From assembly GCA_037043455.1 (NCBI GenBank), contig JAWPHD010010372.1:1-64000 (forward strand): DNA of 64,000 bases, read 5' to 3'. This document shows positions 47,101 through 59,100 of this stretch, piece by piece. Both the position numbers and the translations under genes were made by a program. Below the pieces are notes generated by a model, which worked only from the letters and a program-made list of their open reading frames with translations, was not told the DNA's origin and searched no databases. How positions within the stretch are numbered: position 1 is the first letter of the stretch; each line of letters opens with the position of its first letter. The stretch comes from Cyrtodaria siliqua (taxonomy: Eukaryota; Mollusca; Bivalvia; Adapedonta; Hiatellidae).

Positions 47101-50100
47101 GCATTCCTCGGCCAATCAAATTCTGTCTGATAAACTGTCCAAGTGGGAGGGATTAAACAATAACGAACAACACAGGTCAGTTTTAACAGGTCAGTTTTAT
47201 GACACTTATCAGTAATTGCTCGCGGCAAAAGCGACGGGTGGTTAATTACTAAGCAATTATCGGCAAACTTCACAGTCCAGGCAAATTTTCCCTTGATTTT
47301 TAGCTCTACTGATCAGAGATCAGCAGAGCTTATGCCGTGGTGCGGCGTCCGTCGTCCGTCTGTCCGTCTGTCTGTCCGTAAACTTTTATTTGTAGCGACA
47401 ACTCCTCTGAAACTACTGGATGGATATTCATGAAACTTTACAGAAATGTTGCCCATAAAGTCTAGTTGATCCTAGCAAAAATTCATGTTGATGTGAAATC
47501 CAAGATGGCCGCCAAAGCTAAAAATAGAGTTTTAAAATACAAGTTTGTAGCGACTACTTCTTGAAAACTATAAGTGATATTGATATGGGACTTTTTCTAA
47601 AATGATCAGCATGACATGATGTTGATCTTGTCAAAAATCGTTTTGATTCAACGTTAAACATGGCTGCCAGCGGCCATCTTTGTTTACATAGAGTTATATA
47701 GTAAAAACTTGTAGCGACTACTCCTCTGAAACTACTTGACGGATTGTCATGAAACTTTACAGGAATGTTGCTCTTGATGTCTAATTGATCCTAGCAAAAT
47801 TTCAGAACTGCCAGAAATTCAAGATGGCCGTCACAGCTAAAAATAGATTTTTAAAAAATAAGTCTGTAGCGACTACTTCTTGAAAACTATAAGTGATATT
47901 GATATGGGACTTTTTCTAAAATGATCAGCATGACATGATGTTGATCCTTGTGGAAAATTATTTTGATTCGACGTTAAACATGGTTGCCAGTGGCCATCTT
48001 TGGTTACATAGAGTTATATAGTAAAAACTTGTAGCGACTACTCCTCTGAAACTACTTGACGGATGTTCATGAAACTTCACAGGAATGTTGCTCTTGATGT
48101 CTAGTTGATCCTAGAAAAATTTCAGGTCGGCCGGAAATTCAAGATGGCCACCACAGCTAAAAATAGATTTAAAATAAATAAGTTTGTAGCGACTACTTCT
48201 TCAAAACTATAAGAGATATTGATATGGGACTTTTTCTAAAATGATCAGTATGACATGATGTTGGTCCTTGTCGAAAATCGTTTTGATTTGACGTTAAACA
48301 TGGCTACCAGCGGACATCTTTGTTTACATAGAGTTATATAATGAAAACTTGTAGCGACTACTCCTCTGAAACTACATGACGGATTTTCATGAAACTTCAC
48401 AGGAATGTTGCTCTTAATGTCTAATTGATCCTAGCAAAATTTCAGGTCGGCCGGAAATTCAAGATGGCCGCCACGGTTAAAAATAGATTTTCAAAAAACA
48501 AGTCTGTAGCGACTACTTCCTGAAATCAAAATCAATCAGTAGAGCTTCAAGGTCATTGACCTCTTGTTATCTAATAATGAAACGTCCATCGGGCAAGTGA
48601 CGGACAACCAGATTTACGAAGGTCACCTGCCCGCACCCAAAATCCATTTGCCCGGGGCGTCGGGCAACCATAGCCCTGAAGAAAAGTGGCAACTCTCACT
48701 ATTACTTATTGGGTTTGTAACTGACCCACTACAGAAATATGTGGGTTCAGTCAGATATATAGGGGGCGAGGCAAGAGCTATAACCCACTACTATAATGTT
48801 TGAAACTTTTGTTTTCGCTCACTTGAGCCTTTAAGTAAGCTATTGTGTCTACTCTCCATCTGTTGCCACTGTTTTCACAAAGTTGCTGAAGTAACTTTTA
48901 AGAAACTTTCACCGAACTATGCATATACATGTATGATCAGTATCCGATACATTGATAGCGGCCATTACTCGAAAGTCCAAACCTTAAACAATCTTCTCAA
49001 GAAACCATTGAACATATTTTGACAGTTATTATCGAGCCTGTCAAGGTATATGTCTGTCATTTTGTCGGTTAGTCAGACTTCCATTTATTTATATCTTTTT
49101 CATTTCTTGCAGGATTTTCACCAAACTTCATCAGAATGGTTATTTAATGATTTCTCTCCAAACTTTTCCATGATGTTCCTTATATGCATCTAACTTCATC
49201 TGGACAATTTCGGGTCACTATGACCTTCCTTCTACCAAATATAGGTCATGTCTGGACTACTTCATCATAGTACATGTAGACGGCCTTCCAGTTTTTCAAA
49301 AATTGATCATTATATCCTAGACAGTGAAGTTTGTTCCCGTGATCAGTACTCTTGTCTGTCCTCGAGCGCCCTTGGAAGCTCAGTAGATAAGGTCTTGGCT
49401 TTAGAGCTACAGACCTTTTCATAAACTGAGTTTTTGAGTATTTTACTTAAAATCACATTTAATTACATTTCGAGATCCTTTGTTTGTATAAAGACATATA
49501 TGGAAAACCCTAATAAATCTTCTCAGTCAATTCTGGACGACTAACTTTTAAATTTAAATGAAGAAAGTCCTTTGACATGGACAATCAAGTTGGTACAATG
49601 AAGCCCCCGGGGGGAGCAGGGTGGGGGAAAATAAACATGTATTTTAAGCTACAGAATAACCGGACATTTAACAGTTATACATTATCATTTGTATTTGTTT
49701 ACAGTAAATGCCGTTGCAAATTGTGACGGCGAGTTGATACATTTCCCGGTACCCGTGTTGGCTGTCACCTTGCAGCATGACGCAATTACAGACGAGGAGA
49801 AGATGGTCCACAAGGAGTTCTTCGATAGTCGTCCGTCGTCCAAGACTCCAGAGAGATATCTTCGGATAAGGAACTATATTCTGGATTCGTGGTGAGTGGT
49901 GGATAATTTGTAGATTTCCTAAATGTTGATCTGTTTATAAAAATTGTAAAGTATTTTCATAAATTGTAAATCTCCCTTCCTAACTTTGTCAAGTTACGGT
50001 TGACTGTAATGCTTTCTTTTGTTAGGATTTATCGGTTCACTCTGCTAGGATTTACCATTAAAATATACATGGGACCCTAGGAAGGCATTTAATAAACTTC

Positions 50101-53100
50101 TATGGGTGAACTCTATTTTATGAAATTTGGTTCTTTCTACTAAATTTTGCATCTATGGGTGGGTGTTCAATTTCAAAACTGCCTTCGTGGGGTCCAGTAT
50201 ATGTTTTAATGGAACAGCCCTTAGAAGAAAGTGAAAGCTGAACTACCTGTATACTAATTCTGGTCTTGTGTTTGATCATCACATGATTTCTGTATAGGCG
50301 AAAGTGCAAACCAAACTACCTCAACAAGACGTCCGTAAGACCAGGCTTGAAAAACTGCGGTGATGTCAACTGTATAGGTCGGATACACGCATACTTGGAA
50401 TGTATCGGCGCTATTAACTTTGACTGTGGTAAGTCGGACATAGATGTAAGCTTTTCTTAGTTTATTGACTAAATGTGTTTGTTTACATGTTGATTTGTTA
50501 CAATTTGTTGTTGTTAATTGAAATATTGAAATTACAAGGATTAATACATTTTTTATGGAGTTTTTTTGCATGTGTAAACCTTGTCGTATCCCAAACACAT
50601 TTGGACTTTTATTTAGTTTATGCATAATTTGGCAGAGACTACACTTCTTAAACTGCATAAAATATCATTATAATCTTGTTATTTTAACTCCTCCTCTGTC
50701 TGTAGTTAGATTTGAGCTACATGGTGTGAATTTGTTCTTTAAATGTGTCTCTATTCTTCAATGTTTTTGTTAAAAGGATAGCAACATCTTAATTTTTTTT
50801 TCAAAGATCAGCAGAGCTTATGATGTGGTGCGTCGTCCGTCTTGTCTGTCCATCTATAAACTTTTTTGTGGCGACCTCTAAAACTACTTGACAGATTTTC
50901 ATGAAACTTCACAGGAATGTTGCTCTTGATGTCTAGTTGATCCTAGCAAAAATTCAGGTCGGCCGGAAATTCAAGATGGCCACCAATGCTAAAATAGATT
51001 TTAAAAATGTGATTTTGTGCGACTACTTCTCAAAAACCATAAGTAATACTGATCTGGAACCAAAATGACTGGCATGACATGTAGTTGTCCTAACCAAAGT
51101 TCATTTTGATTGGAAGTCAAACATCTTTATTTACATAAAGCCATCTTTATTTACATAAAGTTATATAGGAAATATTTGTGGCGACTACTCCTCTGAAACT
51201 ACTTGATAGAATTTCATGAAACCTGACAGGAATGTTGCTCTTGATGTCTAGTTGATTCTAGCAAACATTCAGGTCGGTAGGAAATTCAGGATGGCTGCCA
51301 CTGCTAAAAATAGATTTTAAAAATGCGACTTTGGTGACTACTTTTCAAAAACTGGAAGTGATATTGAATTGGAACCAAAACACCCCTTTGTACTATAAAT
51401 AGACTGGTCCAAATGCAAAGAAAGGACAGTCCATTATACACTCATAGTGGGGTAAAGATAAAGTCTCCTTTGTATTTTTGGCTCTCAGAAAAAGACAACA
51501 CAAATTGTAGGCTTTTAAGATTTTATTTAGATTCTGATTTTCCAAATATAACCACTAAGACAAGAGCAAGTCTACTTGTATTGATGAGATAGTAACCTAA
51601 TTCTCAGGATAAATTGCGACCTGTGATCTGGTCACAAACCTGCTATATGAATATGGATCATTCCATTTATGTAACAAAAGGGTGATTTGGAGAAATAACT
51701 TGAGCAGCAAATAGGACATACTAAGGTTGATGTTGTAAGGGATTTAATTAGTATAGCTGTATAATTAAAATGTGTGGTAGGATTATGACATTGTTATAAG
51801 CTGGAAAAATATATATTCTTTAGACAAGGATAAAATTGAATGAGATTATAATGTTGCATAGGTAATGCTGCATAATATGATGAGAAACTGTAAAAGTTTA
51901 AGTCAATAAAGTATCTATCGATCTATCATAATAAATCATAATATTTAGGAATATAGGAATGTTGCTCTTGATGTCTAGTTGGTCCTAAGTAAAAATCAGG
52001 TTGGCTTTAAATTAAAGATGGCTGCCATGGCTAAAAATGATTTTAAAACTTTACAGGAATGTTGGTCTTATGTCCAATTAGTTCCAAGTAAAAATCAGAT
52101 TTGCTGGAAATTAAAAATTGCTGCCACAGCTTAAATACAAGTTTGAGGCAACTACTTCTCAAAAACCATAAGTGGTATTGATTTGAAACCTTTACTAAAA
52201 TGACTGGCATGACATATAGTTGGTCCTAAACAAAATTCATTTATATTCTATGTTAAACATGGCCGCCAGCGACCATCTTTGTTAACATAGAGTGTGATAT
52301 AGGAAAAACTTGTGATGACTACTCTGAAAGTGTTGGTCTTATTTCCATAAAACTTCACAGGTTCCCATGGCTGATCTAGCTATCAAACTCTATCAGTAGA
52401 GCTTCAAGGTCATTGACCTCTTGTTTTGTTCCATATATTAGCAGCCTCGATAGCTCAGTGGATAATGCCTTGGATTACAAGCTGCAGATACCTGCCTCAT
52501 GTGGATTCACTCGCTGGGGATGGCATGTCTGACAGGAAACTTCATCTTTCATCTCATCTCCCTCTAGGATGCTGTCCCAGTATAACCTAATGTGATGTGT
52601 TAACGTTATGTAAAACCCAACTTTATTCCTATATTATAGAACAGGCGGCCTATCGTCATCCCCGGCCGTCACTACCTGTGTATTGTAAGGAAAAGGCTAT
52701 TAAAGACCCGTTTACAGAGATCAACCTGGACAAAATGGAGGCAATGGTATGTCTGCTGGCTTTGTGATAAATATATGGAGGCATTGGTATGTCTTATGGC
52801 TTTGTGTATAAATATATGGAGGCAATGTTACGTCAGCTGGCTTTGTGTATACATTTATGGAGGCAATGGTATGTCTTATGGCTTTGTGTATAAATATATG
52901 GAGGCAATGGTACGTCTGCTGGCTTTGTGTATAAATGTATGGAGGCAATGATATGTCTGCTGGCTTTGTGTATAAATAAATGGAGGCAATGGTATGTCTG
53001 CTGGCTTTGTGTACACATATATGGAGGCAGTGGTACGTCTGCTGGCTTTGTGTATACATATATGGAGGCAATTGGCTTCGTGTATACATATATGGAGGCA

Positions 53101-56100
53101 ATGGTATGTCTGCTGGCTTTGTGTATACATATATGGAGGCAATGGTATGTCCACTGGCTTTTTGTATAAATAAATGGAGGCAGTGGTATGTCTTATGGCT
53201 TTGTGTAAATATATGGAGGCAATGTTACGTCAGCTTGCTTTGTGTATACATATATGGAGGCAATGGTATGTCTGATGGCTTTGTGTATAAATATATGGAG
53301 GCAATGGTACGTGTGCTGGCTTTGTGTATAAATATATGGAGGCAATAGTATGTCTACTGGCTTTGTGTATACATATATGGAGGCAATGGTATGTCTGCTG
53401 GCTTTGTGTGTAAATATAGGGAGGCAATGGTATGTCTTCTGGCTTTGTGTATAAATATAGGGAGGCAATGGTATGTCTTATGGCTTTGTGTATAAATATA
53501 TGGAGGCAGTGGTACGTCTGCTGGCTTTGTGTATACATATATGGAGGCAATGGTACATCTGCTGGCTTTGTGTATAAATATATGGAGGCAGTGGTACGTC
53601 TGCTGGCTTTGTGTATAAATATATGGAGGCAATGGTACGTCTGCTGGCTTTGTGTATTAATATATGGAGGCAATGGTACGTCTGCTGGCTTTGTGTATAA
53701 ATATATGGAGGCAGTGGTACGTCTGCTGGCTTTGTGTATAACTATATGGAGGAGATTGAAAATGCGTAAAAATGAATTATGAATTGGTAACTCTTAATTT
53801 GACGCTCCATTATTGGGGTTTGGCCTGGTTGGTTAAAGTTGTTTATGTTGTGTCTATAGAGTTTGGATTCTCAAAATATATTTATACCTTGTCATCAGTA
53901 GGTTCAGAAACAGTGAACATGTGTTGTAAAACTTGGCTGTTGTTGACAGGATGGCTACTTTAATAAATGGAGGCAATGTTATGTCCACTCCACTGTCTTT
54001 CTGTATAAATGAATGGAGGCAATGGTATTTCCAAATGTATAAACAGTGGGGTGGGTTTGGATGTTGTGGAGAACCATGTATATCACTGCAGAAACTAGTT
54101 ACTTGATATCAACACTGAATGGAATCGTGTAGGTCTTTACAAAGAAAAAAAAGTTTGGTTGGGGTGATTGTTTACGGTGAAAACTTAGTTTCTCTTAAGA
54201 ATAATAATTGTTCAACTTACCCACATACTACATACAAATGTCATATATAAATGATATTAATATTTTTTAATTTTTTTCAGCGACCTCGAAAACGGAAAGT
54301 AAAAGATGCATTTGGCTTATGGATAGATGAGAAAGAGCTAGAAGGAAAGACAATAGAGGTATGACATCTCTTGTTGGAAAATGTGTCTGCAGTGATGTAT
54401 GAAATTGTGTTTTATTGTCATAAATCCATAACCTGTACTGGAATGTAATAAACCTAACTCTTATTTCCTGTGATGATAATGTAAGATACTGCTGCCGAGT
54501 CACTCGTCTGCTCTGAATAGTGACGTATATCTATTAATATAGGAAGCCTCGGTGGCCCAGAGGATAGCATGTTCAATGCTGCCAAGTCACTCGTCTACTC
54601 TGAATAGTGTCATATATCTATTAATATCGGAAGCCTCGGTGTCCCAGAGGATTGCATGTTCAATGCTGCCGAGTCACTCGTCTGCTCTGAATAGTGTCAT
54701 ATATCTATTAATATCGGAAGACTCGGTGGCCCAGAGGATAGCATGTTCAATGCTGCTGAGTCACTCGTCTGCTCTGAATAGTATTGTATATCTATTAATA
54801 TCGGAAGCCTTGGTGGCCCAGAGGATAGTATGTTCAATGCTGCCGAGTCACTCGTCTGCTCTGAATAGTGTCGTATACCTATTAATATCGGTGGCCCAGA
54901 GGATAGCATGTTCAATTCTGAATCCAGAGACAAAGGTTTCTTCACTGTGTCCCTAGGCAAGACACTTCCCTTAGCCTCGTTTGTCAGATGAGAACCTTTA
55001 GAATCTATTTAAAAGTAAGAATAATGCATGGTTTCCAGATTCCTATGTATCCTTCCCTTGACTGGGGTGGGTCAAAATAACCTAAAGTAATATGTTGGTG
55101 GGCTGTTTACAACAAATCAGTATGTTTATTTTGAGCCAACTGAAGTGAACTTGATTTATAAAATGAATATTAGATAGAAACTTGTTTATTACAGCATGAC
55201 CGGCTTGCCTTGGAAGAAGCTGGAAAGGAAGTAAAACCATCAACCAGACAGCCCAAATCCATCTACGATCCATTCAAACTGATACCCTGTCTTCAGTTTA
55301 CCCAGGACCAGCAGGTAGGTTACAAAAATAAATCATCTGGGAAAGTACTCTCAACACTGGTGTCTTTTGACCCTTGCTGTTCCTTAAACCTCTCCAGTTG
55401 ACATGAATGCAGAGCGCCATAGGTGACTGGTCGACATCGTAGCCTTACATAATTTTATTATTTCACAAAGTAAATAGAATGATATCATAGCTTGTAGGTA
55501 TTCCAAGTTCCAATCGTTGGTTTGTTTATTTGCACACAGTTTGACATTTGTGGCAAAGAGTTCTGCTCAAAAGAATAAGAAATAGCAACGAAATATAAAT
55601 TATCAAAATAAATTTTGCACTGGAAACAACATTTCATAAATATATTATTCAATGAAAAGTTTAAACATGTTATATGGAGATTTGCATGTTTATGTATGCA
55701 TATTTACTCACAGGCCCCGTTTTTGGTTGAGATCCATAACTCTGCCCTGATTGTGATGGATATTCACAGCCATATATCTAAGACAGAGGTAATAGGCATG
55801 CTGGGAGGAAGGTTCTGTATGGATCAGGGTAAACTCATCATTACAATGGCAACCCCTTGTAACAGTATCAGCACTGGCATGCAGTGTGAGATGGATCCTG
55901 GTAAGAAACTAATTTCTCCTTTTTGAGTTCTCAAGAAGAATCAGTAAAGTTCTGTTTCATATGAGGTTTTGGTTAACTATATATGTATTTCGAGAAACTT
56001 GACAATTATTTCTGTGGAAAAAAGAATGAGAACTTATAAGTGGGGAAATAGAGCTGGTATTTCGCAGACCGAGTTAATTTAACTGAACGTTTCTCCACAA

Positions 56101-59100
56101 GGTGATGCGTCCTGTGCTAATATCAGGTCTTAACCTCAAAGGTCAAGGTTTTCAATTTGGTTGAAAGTTCATTTAGGCAATGTCTTTAAAATGATGTTAA
56201 ACATGGTATAAACAAAATGTACATATCTGATCAAGACTGCATGTGAAGACTAAACGTCAAGATGATAGATAATACTGTATGAGTATATATGTAACAGTGT
56301 GCAATATTCTGTCCAGTCTGTAACTTTTGAATTGATTGGGATAACTTAATTGTACTTTGTACAATTATTTATTTTAACAACACTGCTATGCAAAGAATAA
56401 TACATATATATATATATGTATTATGCTTGCCTTTGATGGAATGGGGTCCGACCAGACCTAGCACTACCCCTTATATGCTGAACATCAATCACTTGAGCAA
56501 CTAATATCATTTTTAGCTCGACTATTCGAATGCCCTTTTAAAAACAAAAAGTAAATATTTCTGTGTTATTTGCCTAACCGTGATATTCAGATGGAAAAAA
56601 ACTGATATGAGGCAACACTAAAAAATTGCAAGATTCTCATCCACTCCCTCCCCGAGTTGCCTTTCGACCACAAATTTCTTTAAAATCACAGCAATTTTGG
56701 ATTAAAACTGATAAAAATAAAATTTAAAAATTACACACCCTGAGATTATAACCATAATTTTATATTGGCCCGAGTTTCTATACCCACCCCGCCCACCAAT
56801 CCCACCCCCACATTGTTTTAGCATTGTTTTCTGATGGTATATACTGGCTATGTAATTATTCTCTGAAAAACCGAATAGTCGAGCTGTGCTGTTCTCCGAC
56901 AGCTTTTGTTTATAAAGTTTTGGTGTGACCTCAACACGGGATTGAAACCACGACCTCCTGCATGCGAGGTGAATGCTCTACTACTAGGCCACGGTAAAGA
57001 AAAATTTGGAAATAAAACATATTTAAACCAAACCCAATGACAGTTGATTCATTCATGATATATATTGCTTTTCAGTTTCTCAGACACAGGCAAGTGAGGA
57101 GATCCGTGGTTCTGGTATGGACGTGGTGGGCTGGTACCACTCTCACCCTACCTTTGCCCCCAATCCTTCAGTACGAGACATAGAGACACAACTTAAATTT
57201 CAGGTGAGCTGCAACATGTATGCCATAATGTGAATGAATTAAAGAGTAAGTTGCAATTTGTTTGGAATGTTTATTTTCAACTTCATGCGAAAGCATTTGA
57301 CAAAATAAAAGCTTGGGAAGTATAAATATTGAAATACTACTTTACTTCCCAAGTTATAATTGTCTCATTTGTCTGTCCTTGTTTTATTTCTGTTTCAGTC
57401 TAGAGATGAACAAGGAGTCATACACCTTATAAATTGAATATAATATTATTGGTATATGAATTACTAAATATTTGTCTTACGTCTTACATTAAGCGTCTCC
57501 GTGGTTGAATGGTTAACGACGTTGCGTTGTAAACCTTTGCCTCTCACCGCTGCGGGTTCGAAACCCACTGGGAGCTCGACTTGTAAGTGAGGAAGTGTCG
57601 ATTCTTACGGATGGCGAGAGGTGTACAGTACTGGTTCTACCCAGGAAAAGTGGGTGGTCTGCCTCCACCCCAAAAAATTGACTGTCATATATAACCTTAC
57701 ATGTGTTGAAAATTACATAAAACACCAAACAAACAAACGTCTTAAATGAGAACTTGCTGAATTACAGAATACTGAAAGACTCAATCTGACGTTTGTCACT
57801 AATATTTTATTGGTATAAATTCAAGTTCATTTATTAGTGTTATAGCATGTATTAGTAACTATTAAAGTGTAAAAGGAACTGGTTGCAACAAGTGAATGTT
57901 TCAGGAATGGTTTTCTAAAGGTGGCAGTAACTTCGTTGGCATCATCGTGAGTCCATACAACCCAAGAAATGCTGGTTTATGTTCGGAGGTGAACTGCCTA
58001 ACTGTTAGCGATGAAATGTTACCTTTATTACAGTGCAGTGAGTATTTTCTGTTTGTCAGCAATAAAACATTGCCTTTACTACCTGGCAGTGAGTACTTTA
58101 AACCATGAAAGATCGAACTGCAAACCTTAAAAGCTGCAAACATGTTTCATGATGATCAACCGCGAATGTTTCCAGGTTTACAGTATAATAATTATTATAG
58201 CACAGGGATTTTTTCCCCTCCGTTTAAAGGACACTGTCCATAAGTAAGCAGATACGTTACGCTCACGCACACTATTTATTACTGCGAGTGTAAAGAAAAG
58301 GTAATTTTAGTTTGGGCTGCGAATTCAAACGCACGAAGTGGATTTTCTTTTTTTTGTACCGCGATTGAATTCCGTTAAACAATCTTGCTTTTAATTAGTA
58401 AATATTGAATAATGTTTAGTGTGTAATGTTTGCGAACATAATTATTGTGTGTTTTATAAGCTAAAAGTTACGGACAGTGTCCCTTTAAGGCTTGTATGTA
58501 TACAGGGTTCTCCACAGGATTATTTTCAAGCATAGTGGCACTTACCGCGTGCTGGGGAGGGTACGGGAGTGGGAAACCCCCTCCTGTGTTCGATTTTTTT
58601 GGCTTTTAGCAACTGCCTGTATTGACGGTGAGGCACTCTTTTGTGCGATATTAGTGATGTTAGGAAGCCATATATAATTATATATTTATGATAATAAACA
58701 ATATAATAAATAATCCATGTTTCAAGACTTTTATTTAAAAAAAAAACTCGTAAAAATATTTACTAAAATAAGTTCATACACAATAATACAACTTACACAT
58801 CAACACAACATGCAACATCTAAAATACATACATGTACTATAAACAGTAATAAATAATCCATGTTTTAATACACGAGGAAGAAGAAAATATACATACAAAG
58901 ATTTATTATAAGTTTATACACAATAATACAACATATACATCAACACATCATGCACACAGTATAATACCATCAACTACACAATATTCATCCCTGGAAGTAA
59001 AACAGCACATTACTTTTGATACTTAAAAAATATAACCTTAGCACTCCAATAAATCCAACACAAGTTCAAGAGAAGCCCATTCAATGTCTTGACTTGTACA

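Larger units (their letters stand above)
45140..48678. mobile_element. Large CAGGG-ended element, 5 bp target duplication, with nested repeats
   Basis: Left CAGGGGTCTGG, right CCATAGCCCTG (imperfect inverted repeats), with AAGAA on both sides (45135-45139, 48679-48683). Both subterminal regions are rich in (A)CTTGCCC / GGGCAAGT words in opposite orientation. It contains a long palindrome at 46260-46358 and a pearl-like copy at 47297-48568. No transposase recognised. Confidence 0.65.

Noticed and set aside
52721..53782. Overlapping ORFs on both strands with CIHKAS/YTKPAD or [11 protein letters not shown] repeats
   Set aside because: Translations of the 41 bp array in several frames; the array is intronic and derived from the exon 8 donor.
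55082..55401. Independent small gene around MYSM1 exon 10
   Set aside because: The plus-strand frame is the exon read into its intron; the minus frame is a shadow.
56930..57000. Working tRNA gene on the minus strand
   Set aside because: Boxes A and B look good but the acceptor stem does not pair convincingly, and tRNA-like SINE heads are frequent here; kept as SINE.
57896..58108. Exon 13 frame ending SEYFKP as a true C-terminus of MYSM1
   Set aside because: Two good donors precede that stop and exons 14-15 continue the conserved IPYKFE motif in phase; intron retention could still make a short form.
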